A DNA stretch of 64,000 bases from Candidatus Zipacnadia bacterium (GTDB taxonomy: Bacteria > Armatimonadota > Zipacnadia > Zipacnadales > UBA5352), in the NCBI GenBank assembly GCA_029821735.1, contig JALGSU010000009.1, positions 95,139 through 159,138 of the forward strand, written 5' to 3'. This document shows, piece after piece, positions 16,950-26,186 of this stretch (position 1 is its first letter; each line of letters begins with the position of its first letter). The position numbers were made by a program, and so were the translations under genes. Under the pieces are notes generated by a model. It saw nothing but the letters and a program-made list of their open reading frames with translations. It had not been told where the DNA came from and made no database searches.

Positions 16950-19331
16950 ATGCGCGCGATACGTGCGTCCGCGCTCGTCTTAGCAGTAATGGCGCCCGTG
17001 GCTGTGGCGACGACGACCGCCTGCGCCCAGGAGGCCAACGTCTGGCTGTTCGACATGGGCTCGGCGGACTCGCCGCTGTGGCCGGGCTTCATGCGCGTAA
17101 CCAACGAGACGGCCTACTCCCCCGATCAGGGCTACGGTTGGCTGACCGAAGCCGACACTATGCGCGCCTACGTAGCCACCAACATCGACGCGCTGGCCTT
17201 GGACGATATGAGCGCCGTGGGCAATCGCTCCATCCGCTTCCAGGTGGATGTGCCGGACGGAGATTACACCGTCTGGGTGCTGACCGGTGCCATGGGCAAC
17301 ATCTGGCGGCTGCGCTACATGCGGCAGGAGCACCAACTGCTGCTGCAGGGCGAGATCGTCGAGACCATCGCGCCTGCCGAGGGAAAGCTCTTCGAACTGG
17401 CCAACTACGAGTGGAGCGCCGGCGACGACGTCTGGGAGCGCTTCATTGCCTCCCGCTTCACCTGGCACAGACACGAGGTCGCGGTGGACGGTGGAACGCT
17501 GGAGATCGGCTTCGGCACGGCGGCCGCGTTCCCCGTCAACGCAATCATCGTGGCCCGCGAGGATGTCGCCGAGCGCGTACAGGCGAACATCCAGTCCCTC
17601 GACGAGCGCAGGCGCGAGGCTTTCAACGGTCTGTGGATGGAGACGCGGCCCGAGGCCGTCCCGCCACTGGAGGCAACCGCTGCCGAGACCCGACGCGGCT
17701 ACGTGGTGGCCGAGATGCACTGTTCGGACGAGGCGGACCCGTGGTCGAGGCCCGCGCCGGACGCGTCGCGCGAGCGCATCGAGTTGTTCGCTGCCCCCGG
17801 CACGCAGGAGCAAGCTTCCTTCGGAGTGTTCGGGCTGCGCGACTTGCAGGACGTCACTTTCGGCATCAGCGACCTGACCAGCGATGCAGGCGCGACGCTA
17901 CCGGGCGAGGCGCTGCGACTGGGGCTGGTGCAGTTTGCACCATGGCATGCAGGTCGACGCGACGTGCCTGCCTATGCGATCTACGAGTGTCTGATCCTGC
18001 CGCTGCGACCGACCTTCGTGAGCGAGGCCACGTGCAAGCGCTTCTGGATCACGCTGCACACTCCCGAAGACGCAGCGCCGGGCACCTACAACGGGACCGT
18101 CGACATCAGTGCGCGCAACGCCCCGCCCGCTTCGCTGGAGCTGCGCATCCGCGTTCTGCCGCTGAAGCTCGAGACACCACCGGTCGAGCGCTTCATGTAC
18201 TTCGGCACCATGTACTCCCTCGGCCGAGCCTACCTGCCGGTAATGGATGATGAGCGCTACTGGGAGGCAATGCGGGCCGAGGTGCGCTTCATGCGCGACA
18301 ACCAGTACTGCCGAGCCGAGTGCATCATCCCGCATGGGCGCAGCTATCTGAGCATGGATGGCGAAACGGTCGTCGACGTGGACATGAGCGACACTCAGCG
18401 ACTGATGGAGATCCTGCGCGAAGAGGACGCCAGGCCGCGCGATAACACGATGATCTGCCGCACCGGGACGCTGAACCTGAAGTTCGGCGGGCATTTCAAC
18501 CGCCCCGACAACCCCGGGGTTGAGTTCATCCCCAGCGAAGAGGGCCGCGAGAAGTACCGCCAGGCCATCGCCATCATCAATGAGCGAGGCAGGCAGAACG
18601 GCTGGCCGGAGATCGCCTTTGAGTGTCTCGGCGAGTACAGCAATTACCGCGAGCAAGGCAAGCAGTTCGCCATCGAGGTGCATACGCTGTTGCACGAGAT
18701 GGGCGTCGCCAACAGCGTACGCGGCAACGGGCCGTCGGACTTCGCCGCCATTGAACTGGGGCTGGTCAAGTACCCGCAGCCCAACCACGCCATGATGAGC
18801 GAGGCACAGCTGGAGGTCATGCACCGCACGGGTGAGCGGCTGTGGGCCTACAACTTCTCGCGAAGCCGCTTCTCCCTGGGCTGGTTCTGCCTCAAACACA
18901 ACATCACCCGCGCCAGCTACGAGTCCGGCGTTTATGCCAACGGCCAGCCGGGGAACGTCTTCGACATCGAGACCATGTTCCCAATGGGCCTGCCTACCAG
19001 CATGACGAGCATCGAGCCGACGGTCTGGCTCAAGCGACTGGTGCAGGGCGCGGTGGACTACGAATATCTCTGGAATCTCGACCGGCGCATCGGGACTGCT
19101 GAGGCGTCCAACAACGCTGGCGCCAAACGCATCGCCCGCGCGGCCCGACAGTGGCTGGACGCGAAGCTCGCCGAACTGCCGAACGGGGTGGACTACATCG
19201 CCGGCGACCCGAAGGCCGACATGGACGTGCAGGGCAAGTTCTGGCCCGCGCACGATCTGGACAAGTACCGCTGGCAGGCGGCGGAGTTCATCATGGGGAT
19301 TGACCAGGCGCTCGGGGGCGAGGGCGGATGA
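16950..19331 (+). CDS. Exported GH123/DUF4091-like putative glycoside hydrolase
   Basis: This 793-residue exported protein has its ATG after GGAGGAGATC, followed by a signal peptide ending near ACAQ. Residues ~25-200 form a galactose-binding-like module (FDMGSADSPLWPGF). A beta region follows (~225-420, including PGTYNGTVDI, the spacer sandwich of DUF4091/GH123 proteins), then a TIM barrel (~430-770). GH123 enzymes are beta-N-acetylgalactosaminidases that use an Asp-Glu pair. Here the barrel has FECLGEYSNY near 560 and SIEPTVW near 690, but I cannot align the pair securely. Its stop codon overlaps the start of the next gene (ATGA), indicating translational coupling. Confidence 0.65.
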   Translation: MRAIRASALVLAVMAPVAVATTTACAQEANVWLFDMGSADSPLWPGFMRVTNETAYSPDQGYGWLTEADTMRAYVATNIDALALDDMSAVGNRSIRFQVDVPDGDYTVWVLTGAMGNIWRLRYMRQEHQLLLQGEIVETIAPAEGKLFELANYEWSAGDDVWERFIASRFTWHRHEVAVDGGTLEIGFGTAAAFPVNAIIVAREDVAERVQANIQSLDERRREAFNGLWMETRPEAVPPLEATAAETRRGYVVAEMHCSDEADPWSRPAPDASRERIELFAAPGTQEQASFGVFGLRDLQDVTFGISDLTSDAGATLPGEALRLGLVQFAPWHAGRRDVPAYAIYECLILPLRPTFVSEATCKRFWITLHTPEDAAPGTYNGTVDISARNAPPASLELRIRVLPLKLETPPVERFMYFGTMYSLGRAYLPVMDDERYWEAMRAEVRFMRDNQYCRAECIIPHGRSYLSMDGETVVDVDMSDTQRLMEILREEDARPRDNTMICRTGTLNLKFGGHFNRPDNPGVEFIPSEEGREKYRQAIAIINERGRQNGWPEIAFECLGEYSNYREQGKQFAIEVHTLLHEMGVANSVRGNGPSDFAAIELGLVKYPQPNHAMMSEAQLEVMHRTGERLWAYNFSRSRFSLGWFCLKHNITRASYESGVYANGQPGNVFDIETMFPMGLPTSMTSIEPTVWLKRLVQGAVDYEYLWNLDRRIGTAEASNNAGAKRIARAARQWLDAKLAELPNGVDYIAGDPKADMDVQGKFWPAHDLDKYRWQAAEFIMGIDQALGGEGG

Positions 19332-20515
19332 CCGCGGCCGCGATAGTCTGGGCGCTGCTGCTGGCGCTCCCCTCCGCTGCACAGGAGTGGGCGCTTCAGG
19401 ACGCACAGGCGCGCGTGGAGCTGGCGATCGAGGGGGACATGTACACGCGTGACGAGATGCATCTCGAGACAGTCGTCGACTTCAATGAGCTACTGGAAGC
19501 ACGGACGTTGCGAGCGGACTCGCTCACCCTCGTGGACACTGGCAGCGGTGAGCGCATCGAATTGCAGACGGCCGAGGACGCACAGATGCGCTACGCCTCC
19601 GGGAGCCCGATCCTGCGACTGCGGTGGGCTTCGGGGGCGCTGGAGCGATTTGAGCGCCGAAGCTGGCACCTCTATATGGGTACCACCAAGCGCGGCTCCG
19701 AGGACGCCTGGGCGCACCTGGAGCAAACCTTCCTGCCGCGACCGCCGAGCCTGCTGTTCGAGTCGGACTTCGAGATCGCTGACCCGAATCACCCGTACCG
19801 GCCACTGGCTTTCAACCCCGGCGGCAGGGACGTCGATGGCGAGCACACCGACCGTGTGTGGACCGACCAGCAGGCACGCTCGGGCACGCACGCGCTGAAG
19901 ATCGAGCGCAGATCCGATGACGGTCCCCCCACGAACAGCAACCGGCCTTTCTGGTGGACCTGGCCGCCACCCATGGAAGTGAGTGAGGGCCAGAGCGTGC
20001 AGGTCGAGGCCTGGCTGAAGGCGGAACGGCTGGCGCAGGGGGCGATGGCGAGCGTGGCACTGGAGTTCCGGGACGCCGAGAACGCCAGGTTGGGCAACCG
20101 TCTGTGGCTGCGCGGCCCGCGCATCCCCCATGACTGGCAACTGATGGCGGGCACGGTCATGGCGCCAGCAAACGCCGCCAGCGCGGTCTTCTGGTTCTCG
20201 CTGCACGGTGACGGGGAAGCCTACTGCGACGACGTGCGGATCACCAGCAATTCGCGCGGGGGGAAGCCGGAGCTGAGAGTTACCCGTGGAAGGCTGGAGG
20301 ACGGGGCCAGCTTCACCGCCGACGACGCTGCGTCCATCCAGGAGAAGACACTCAAAGTGGGCATCGCCGGACAGCCGCCAGCGATCGACGGGGCACTCGA
20401 CGACGCCTGTTGGCAGACCGCCGGGGCCATCCGCGAGATGGAGGACTTCATGCGTGTACTTTGGCTTCGACTGCCAAGAACCAGCGACCGACAACCTGCT
20501 CGCGGGCGCCGCTGA
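19328..20515 (+). CDS. Exported CBM9-domain protein, 5' part of a frame-broken gene
   Basis: The gene starts at an ATG overlapping the previous stop. It encodes a signal peptide (MTAAAIVWALLLALPSAAQ), a beta-rich domain (~20-135) and a CBM4-like sandwich (~140-310; FESDFEIADPNHPY, YCDDVRITSN). The start of a CBM9 domain follows (AIDGALDDACWQTAG, ~354-368). Homology stops at about residue 375 (nt 20452); the frame then runs through unrelated codons to a stop at 20515. The rest of the CBM9 domain continues in the +1 frame from about 20454. Against the intact CBM9 domain of the DUF4838 protein at 46.8-49.4 kb, about 17 residues are missing at the break. Carbohydrate binding is the likely role. 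Confidence 0.7.
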   Translation: MTAAAIVWALLLALPSAAQEWALQDAQARVELAIEGDMYTRDEMHLETVVDFNELLEARTLRADSLTLVDTGSGERIELQTAEDAQMRYASGSPILRLRWASGALERFERRSWHLYMGTTKRGSEDAWAHLEQTFLPRPPSLLFESDFEIADPNHPYRPLAFNPGGRDVDGEHTDRVWTDQQARSGTHALKIERRSDDGPPTNSNRPFWWTWPPPMEVSEGQSVQVEAWLKAERLAQGAMASVALEFRDAENARLGNRLWLRGPRIPHDWQLMAGTVMAPANAASAVFWFSLHGDGEAYCDDVRITSNSRGGKPELRVTRGRLEDGASFTADDAASIQEKTLKVGIAGQPPAIDGALDDACWQTAGAIREMEDFMRVLWLRLPRTSDRQPARGRR

Positions 20516-21539
20516 GCGCGACGGGCCAGCCTGGCAGGATGACTCGGTCGAGCTGTTCCTGGACACGAACCTGGACCGCCACAGCTACTACCAGATCATC
20601 GTCAACCCCAATGGCTTCTTCTTCGATCAGGACACCGGTGCGCCGGATCTGGCCGGAGCCAAATGGGACGGGCCCATCAGTGTGGCCACGGAAATTCTGC
20701 CCGACCGCTGGACCGCCGAGGTGAAGCTGGAGTTCACCGGTCTGCGATTAGCTGAGGCCGGGCGCACCTGGGGCGCAAACTTCACGCGTACCAGCATGCG
20801 CGAAGGCCGCTCGTGCTACACCTGGATGAAGATGAAGGACAGTTTCGGCCAACCGGCCCTGTTCGGTGACCTGGTGCTGCCTTTCGACCCGAGCGCGAAT
20901 GTGGTCACCGGGCGGGCCACGTCTGGCCCGCAGCTGTTCTGGGGCGAGGGCGCGCTACCGTTCGAGATTACCAACAACCGCGACGCGCCCGTGGACGTGC
21001 GAGTAGCCGTTGCCGACGAGGACGCTGGAGCGATACTCGCCGAAGAGCAGTTCTCGATCCAGCCACGCAGTCATACTGAGGTCGGCCTCGGATGCGCCTT
21101 CGCCCAGCCCGGCGAAGTGAAGCTGCGCTACGATTTGTTCGAAGAACCGTCCGGCAAGTTGCTCTACACCACCTCGCAGGCACACACGGTGCCCGAGCCC
21201 ATGACGATCGAACCACGGAGCCTGATCCTGTACCTGAGCGAGGACCACGTCGCCGGAAGCTACACGCTGGGCATCTCTCCAGACGCGGTGGCGGCAGTGA
21301 CTTTGCGGCTGGCAGTGATTGCCGAGGGCGCGACAGACCCCGTTGTGACCGGAACCATCGGCCCAAAGAACACCACCGGTTCGTTCAGAATTGCGGTGAG
21401 TGAGTTGGGGGCCGGAAGCTACGAGCTGCGCGCGGAACTGTTGCGGGGCAAGCAGGTAGTGGCTTCGCAAAGTGTGAAAATCACGCGGCGAGCGGGGCCG
21501 TTCGACGGGGGCCTCCGGGGGCGCGGACCTGAACTCTGA
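20454..21539 (+). CDS. CBM9-domain protein, 3' part of the frame-broken gene
   Basis: From 20454 the frame reads VYFGFDCQEP, the C-terminal half of the CBM9 domain begun in the preceding fragment. It continues through WQDDSVELFLDTN and IIVNPNGFFFDQ, the usual CBM9 aromatic and acidic sites. About 220 further residues form beta-sandwich domains (LPFEITNNRDAPVDV, ELRAELLRGKQVV) before the stop at 21539. No start codon with a ribosome site lies near the break, so this half is not a gene of its own. Either the locus is a pseudogene or ~50-53 bases are missing from this sequence; frame arithmetic requires a loss of 3n+2. Confidence 0.7.
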   Translation: MYFGFDCQEPATDNLLAGAAERDGPAWQDDSVELFLDTNLDRHSYYQIIVNPNGFFFDQDTGAPDLAGAKWDGPISVATEILPDRWTAEVKLEFTGLRLAEAGRTWGANFTRTSMREGRSCYTWMKMKDSFGQPALFGDLVLPFDPSANVVTGRATSGPQLFWGEGALPFEITNNRDAPVDVRVAVADEDAGAILAEEQFSIQPRSHTEVGLGCAFAQPGEVKLRYDLFEEPSGKLLYTTSQAHTVPEPMTIEPRSLILYLSEDHVAGSYTLGISPDAVAAVTLRLAVIAEGATDPVVTGTIGPKNTTGSFRIAVSELGAGSYELRAELLRGKQVVASQSVKITRRAGPFDGGLRGRGPEL

Positions 21540-21628
21540 CCGAACCGACCGGGACTTGCCCGCAGTTTGCTCGCCGCTGATGTCGTGACGCTCAATCACA
21601 GCGCTCTTCTTCACGAGGGAATGACAAC

Positions 21629-22519
21629 ATGCCCGACACACACGACCTGGACGTTCTCCGCGAACTGGCAACACGAATGGCTGCAATCGCAGCGCTTCCT
21701 GTGCAGGAGGAGAAGCGGCAACTTTGGCGTGGCCTCAACGCGCTGGAGCCGGTGCGCCCCATGGTCATGATCGACCAGGTGTGCTGGAACGAGATGGATG
21801 TCAACGACGAGTTGACGCTGCACTGTAAGGACGCCGAGTGCCAGGGCTATGAGAACGTGATGCGCCGCACGCTATATCAGTGGGACCATTTCCGCGTGGA
21901 CATGGTTGTCGAACCGTTCGTGCGCGTGCCGAAGGCGGTCCGCAACACCGGCTTCGGGGTCGCTCGCGAAGAGGATGTCTCGGTGACCGACCCGACCAAC
22001 TCCGTCGTCGGGCACAGATACATCAACCAGTTTGAGACCGAGGCGGATCTGGAGAAGCTGCGGATGCCCGAGATCAGCCATGACCCGATCGAGACCGAGC
22101 GCCGCCTCGCTCTTGCCCACGAGGTCTTCGACGGGATCATCGAGGTACGCGCGTGGGGTGTGGACGCGGCCGCATCGTTGTGGGACCCGATCAGCACGTG
22201 GATGAGCGTAGAGGGAGCTCTGTGGACGCTGGCCGATCGCCCCGAGTACATGCACCGGCTGGTCGGGAAGATGACCGATGGCTACCTGGGCACACCGGCG
22301 CCTGGGTGGACGAACTGCCCGCGCCCGGCTACGATCCGGCCCGGCCGCGCCGCAAGGACATGTGGGCGATGGGGCTGGCGCAGATGTTCTCGACCGTGTC
22401 GCCGCAGATGTTCAGGGACTTTGAGGTGGACTACGTCGCGCGCATCTGCGAGCACTTCGGATTGGTCTACTACGGTTGCTGCGACCCCCTGGACCGCAAG
22501 ATGGCCGAGGTGCGGATGA
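21629..22519 (+). CDS. URO-D-like protein, paralogue 2, 5' part of a frame-broken gene
   Basis: This fragment carries the N-terminal ~220 residues of a URO-D superfamily protein (MPDTHDLDVLRELATRM..., RPMVMIDQVCWNEM, WGVDAAASLWDPIST, LWTLADRPEYMHRLVGKM). Coding similarity ends at GYLG (nt ~22290). The frame then gives proline/arginine-rich codons and stops at 22519, while the family sequence resumes one frame over at 22291. The ATG follows CACGAGGGAATGACAAC, where GAGGGA serves as ribosome site. Homologues of this subfamily usually have a segment of roughly 20-25 residues between GYLG and the HTGAW/HCTG-type motif, and this segment is absent here. It lies 89 bp after the CBM9 gene. Confidence 0.7.
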   Translation: MPDTHDLDVLRELATRMAAIAALPVQEEKRQLWRGLNALEPVRPMVMIDQVCWNEMDVNDELTLHCKDAECQGYENVMRRTLYQWDHFRVDMVVEPFVRVPKAVRNTGFGVAREEDVSVTDPTNSVVGHRYINQFETEADLEKLRMPEISHDPIETERRLALAHEVFDGIIEVRAWGVDAAASLWDPISTWMSVEGALWTLADRPEYMHRLVGKMTDGYLGTPAPGWTNCPRPATIRPGRAARTCGRWGWRRCSRPCRRRCSGTLRWTTSRASASTSDWSTTVAATPWTARWPRCG

Positions 22520-22806
22520 TCCCGAACGTGCGCAAGGTGTCGATGAGCGCGTGGACGGACCAGGAGTTGGGCGCGAGTGAGATCGACGGGGAGTACGTGT
22601 TCTCGCGCAAGCCCTCGCCCGCGCCGCTGGCAACCGATGTTTTTCACGGCGATGCGGTGCGCGAGGACCTGCAGGCCACCAAGGAGATCTGCGCCCGGCA
22701 CGGCTGCGCGCTGGAGATCATCCTCAAGGACATCAGCACCGTGCGCTACGACCCCGGACGCCTCAGCCAGTGGGCTGCGATCGCCATGGAGGTCGCCGAT
22801 GCATAG
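22291..22806 (+). CDS. URO-D-like protein, paralogue 2, 3' part of the frame-broken gene
   Basis: This is the C-terminal half of the URO-D-like protein, beginning HTGAWVDELPAPGYD. It has the highly conserved subfamily blocks FSTVSPQMFRDFEVDY, GLVYYGCCDPLDRK, NVRKVSMSAW and EIILKDISTVRYDP. The GCCDPLD cysteine pair lies where corrinoid methyltransferase members hold their zinc. These blocks are intact, so the break at ~22291 is recent or artefactual rather than the result of long decay. The missing sequence must be 3n+1 bases. There is no plausible independent start. The gene converges on the HExxH protein gene, which ends 36 bp away on the other strand. Confidence 0.72.
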   Translation, partial: HTGAWVDELPAPGYDPARPRRKDMWAMGLAQMFSTVSPQMFRDFEVDYVARICEHFGLVYYGCCDPLDRKMAEVRMIPNVRKVSMSAWTDQELGASEIDGEYVFSRKPSPAPLATDVFHGDAVREDLQATKEICARHGCALEIILKDISTVRYDPGRLSQWAAIAMEVADA

Positions 22807-22841
22807 CAGCGTAATGCACTGCGTTGGCTCGCCAGCACGAC

Positions 22842-25800
22842 TCACCAGCGGGTGGTGCGGACCTCCCTGCAGGCCAGTCCATCTCCTGACAGACACGCGA
22901 AGGTCAGGTGCCCGCCCCGCAAGTAGGCCGCTTCATCACGGGCCTCCAGCACATCACGGTCGTCAACGCTGATACTGAACTGCCCGCGCTTGAGGTCCAC
23001 CTGTATCTGGTGCCACTGCCCAGCCGCCAAGCTGACCTTTGCGGCACCCAGCGTCGTCTTGAGCCCGCCCTCAGCCCGCCGGACGACAATGCGGTTACCC
23101 GTCAGGCGGACAATATACGCAGTCAAGCCGCGCCCTTCGTCATTGAGGCAGAAGCCAATCTCGCCGGTTGAGTCAGTGTGCCTGTATTCGAAGCTGAGCT
23201 TGAGACTATGGTGCTCTTCGTTTTCGCTCATGGCCCGTCCGGGCCCGGCAAAGGCGAGCACAGTGCCGGTGCCATCCTGAGCGACGTCCGCTCCACCAGT
23301 GAGCAGCCACCCGGCAGCAGACCTTACCTGCCCGTCGTCTTCGGCAGGTTCTCCCGGCGGGTCGCGCGGGTCACGAACCGTGGGAGTGGTCGGTTCCTCG
23401 GCACCTGGGGCGGTCAATGCAAAGTCGATGGTCTCCCGCTCCTGGCCGAGAATGCTCTGGTAGTCCCCCATCGTGGTCGCCAGCGCCTGTAGGCGCGTCT
23501 TGGCGTCTCTCATGATCTCTCTTATGGACCTTCTCTGCAGGGGGCGCAATTCCTCGACGTCCCCGAGGCCCTGCATCGCGTTGCTGAGGAAGCCTACCAG
23601 CTGGGTTCGCTGCCCCTCGATCTCAGGCAGACGCGCCTCACGGTCCACGACTTCCTGCCTCAGCTCACGCAAATACTCCATCTGCTCGGCTGTCAGTACC
23701 GGTATCCTCAGCTTCCCGGTTGACGCGTTGTTCAGGAATGTCGTCTGCTGCGGAGCCTGCAGCACACCGTTGGCCATCATCAGCGAGGGCATGGCTATGG
23801 TTGTCCGCAGACCCGTGTCGCCGCCACCCGCCTCGGCCTGCGGTCGCCGGTCCGGATCGAGCCTGGCCTCGAGCTCATCGGCGATTGCCAGGGCCTGGCC
23901 CTGAATCCGCGTGTATTCTTCCGCCAGCGATGAACTCCTGGACAGCGCCGCGGACAGACTCAGCGTCTCGAGCGCGGGGATTGGCGGCGTGGTTGTCAGG
24001 TCGACTCCGGCGTATGGGCCCCCCCGGGTCGGCTGGCCCTGCCCGCCCCGAAGTGTTTCAGAAATCATGCCTCTCTCCGGTAGCGTCCGCGGCTGCGCCG
24101 GCATGTAGGGCCGGAGGCGATAGACGACCTCGAACGTCGTGTGCAACTGCACGGGATTGTCAAGCGTGTCCTTGACGGTGACGGTCTCGTCGAGCACGAT
24201 CTCTACCCTCTGGGGCGCGAAGCCGTAGGCCTCGTCCCGTGTCCAGCGGATGGGTGCCGGCTGTGAATTGAGGTCAACACGGCCGCCGCCCCCTACCTCG
24301 AGCATCTGCCGACCGCCGACGTGGAAGCGCAGTTCGATATAGTCGGGCAGTCTTGGCAGCTTGTAGATCTCGGTGGCTTCCGCGAACTTGTACGTGTTCG
24401 CTCTGGTCCGCCAGGTGGTGTCGGCCATCTGAGTTGGTCGGGGAGCGGTGTTGGTGCCGTCCGTGACGGTGACGTTGCAGAAGATCTGGTTCAGCTCGGG
24501 CATGCCGGTGAACCAGTAGCTGCTGTCCAGCGGGGGATCGGCCTCACGGTAGACGTTGACCTCAAGCAGTTCGGCGATCACCCCTCCCATCTGCGCCTCG
24601 GGCGGCGGCTCTGGCGCGTCCTCAGCCACATCAGACATCATGTTGTCATCTGACTCGATCAGAAATCTCGGGTTCGGGAGGCCGGGAGCCCAGGCGACGT
24701 CTTGGCCGACGGTAATCGTCTTCCTGTGGTTTTCCCAACCGCCCTCCCCGAGCGTCACCCTCTGCACCAGGCGCTCGTTCAGGAAGATGTTCGCCCGGAC
24801 GTGCGGCTTGTCTTCTTCGTCCTGCTCAAGGACAGTGATAGGGATCTGGGCCTGCCACCCATCCCAGGTGATATCACCAAGTTCAACAAGCGCGGGGCCT
24901 TCGTGCAGTCGGAGATCACTCATTCCCTGGTTGTACAGGATGGATTTGAGCGCATGGCGCATATCCATGTCCGCACGGTCGAGCCAGACCCTTACGAAGG
25001 AACTGTGATCGTGCGAGAACGCGTATGGGCGCTCGTCGGTGAATACATCCCATATCTTCGCGAGATCCGGGTCGGAGATGCCGTCCCAGAACAGCTCATC
25101 ACCGGGGATATCAGTACGCTGTATGCACCGCTTCTCCCATCCCTCACCGTCGTGGATGTCCCACAGGACGTTAGCGATGTATCCCTCGATCAGATCGTTG
25201 ACGCTGGCGGTGCTGCCGCCGGGCATTTCCACCTCGGGCGAGACCTCGCAGTTCATGTAGGGAACCGATGCGGTGGGGTCGAGCATCTTGCGGTTCTTGT
25301 AGCGAGGGGTCAGCGATGCGTGCGCCAGGAAGTCTGCCCAGGCCTCCACCCATGCGCCCTCGTAGTGGTCGCAGGGCTGCCAGTAACTGTGGTCACCGGC
25401 GGAGTCGGGCATGAGCCAGTATTCGTCGGCCATGACGCCGTGGCTGAGCTCGTGGCGGAAGGTGTGAGACGCGCTCAGGAGCTTGTCCAGTGCGCCCTGC
25501 GTGGTGTAGTGTTCCGGGAACACTCGATCGGGGATCTTGATGTAGTCGAGGACGCGCTCGCGCACCGGGTCCTCAGAGTGGGGGAAGCTGACTTCCTTCT
25601 CCTCGAAGTTGCCCGCACCGAGCGCGCCATCCAGAAGGAACAGGCGATGATCGGTCATCTCGTGGTAGATGAAGAAGGCCCGCCACCCTCTCCGGGAGTA
25701 GGTGGGCGAGGAGTTGTCGAGATCGGCCAAACCGCCTAGCTGCCATTCGTCTACATCGTCCTCGGTGCCGCCGAGGGTCAGGTCGATGTCAGTGAACTCG

Positions 25801-26186
25801 CCATCCGGCGCGGTCACCTTTCTAGACTCGGCCTGGTAGCCGTCGATCTGACCGCTGTACTCCTGCACCTCGAGCTTCCAGGGCGACTCGGCGAAGACGA
25901 TGATGTACGCATCGTAGGCATCCCTGAACCAAGGCTCGCCCTTGGTGATCTCGTAGTAGCCATCGCGGTCTGCGGTATCTTCCACGTCGAACGTATCCGA
26001 ATCACTGTACTCCCCAAGAACCACGCGCACTCGCGCCTTGGCCAACGGCTCATACTGGTCGGTAAGTGGGTTCCAGATCCGGATGTGGCCACGAACACCA
26101 ACACCTGCGAGGGCCACATGAGTCGTGCAGAGGAGCAACACCGAGAGGAGGAACGTCGTGCCGAGCAAGCGCAGCGTAGGCGTCAT
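22842..26186 (-). CDS. Very large exported HExxH (gluzincin-like) putative metalloprotease
   Basis: This 1114-residue protein has a signal peptide (LLGTTFLLSVLLLCTTHVALA). Residues ~30-140 resemble a carboxypeptidase-regulatory/transthyretin-like domain. A zincin-like region follows with HELSH at ~245-249; Glu276 and Glu281 in EGAWVEAWADFLA are candidate third zinc ligands with gluzincin spacing. Residues ~400-680 are beta-rich and ~740-930 are largely coiled coil with Gln/Glu-rich helices. The last ~150 residues form a LamG-like sandwich (WHQIQVDLKRGQFSISVDDR). I recognise no named family spanning this architecture. The start is the ATG 8 bases after GGAGG, with another in-frame ATG two codons earlier. 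It is monocistronic, between convergent and divergent neighbours. Confidence 0.7.
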   Translation of the reverse strand: MTPTLRLLGTTFLLSVLLLCTTHVALAGVGVRGHIRIWNPLTDQYEPLAKARVRVVLGEYSDSDTFDVEDTADRDGYYEITKGEPWFRDAYDAYIIVFAESPWKLEVQEYSGQIDGYQAESRKVTAPDGEFTDIDLTLGGTEDDVDEWQLGGLADLDNSSPTYSRRGWRAFFIYHEMTDHRLFLLDGALGAGNFEEKEVSFPHSEDPVRERVLDYIKIPDRVFPEHYTTQGALDKLLSASHTFRHELSHGVMADEYWLMPDSAGDHSYWQPCDHYEGAWVEAWADFLAHASLTPRYKNRKMLDPTASVPYMNCEVSPEVEMPGGSTASVNDLIEGYIANVLWDIHDGEGWEKRCIQRTDIPGDELFWDGISDPDLAKIWDVFTDERPYAFSHDHSSFVRVWLDRADMDMRHALKSILYNQGMSDLRLHEGPALVELGDITWDGWQAQIPITVLEQDEEDKPHVRANIFLNERLVQRVTLGEGGWENHRKTITVGQDVAWAPGLPNPRFLIESDDNMMSDVAEDAPEPPPEAQMGGVIAELLEVNVYREADPPLDSSYWFTGMPELNQIFCNVTVTDGTNTAPRPTQMADTTWRTRANTYKFAEATEIYKLPRLPDYIELRFHVGGRQMLEVGGGGRVDLNSQPAPIRWTRDEAYGFAPQRVEIVLDETVTVKDTLDNPVQLHTTFEVVYRLRPYMPAQPRTLPERGMISETLRGGQGQPTRGGPYAGVDLTTTPPIPALETLSLSAALSRSSSLAEEYTRIQGQALAIADELEARLDPDRRPQAEAGGGDTGLRTTIAMPSLMMANGVLQAPQQTTFLNNASTGKLRIPVLTAEQMEYLRELRQEVVDREARLPEIEGQRTQLVGFLSNAMQGLGDVEELRPLQRRSIREIMRDAKTRLQALATTMGDYQSILGQERETIDFALTAPGAEEPTTPTVRDPRDPPGEPAEDDGQVRSAAGWLLTGGADVAQDGTGTVLAFAGPGRAMSENEEHHSLKLSFEYRHTDSTGEIGFCLNDEGRGLTAYIVRLTGNRIVVRRAEGGLKTTLGAAKVSLAAGQWHQIQVDLKRGQFSISVDDRDVLEARDEAAYLRGGHLTFACLSGDGLACREVRTTRW

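Noticed and set aside
17898..19406. 502-codon antisense frame over the GH123-like gene
   Set aside because: Composition is that of a mirror frame and it spans a well-supported gene boundary.
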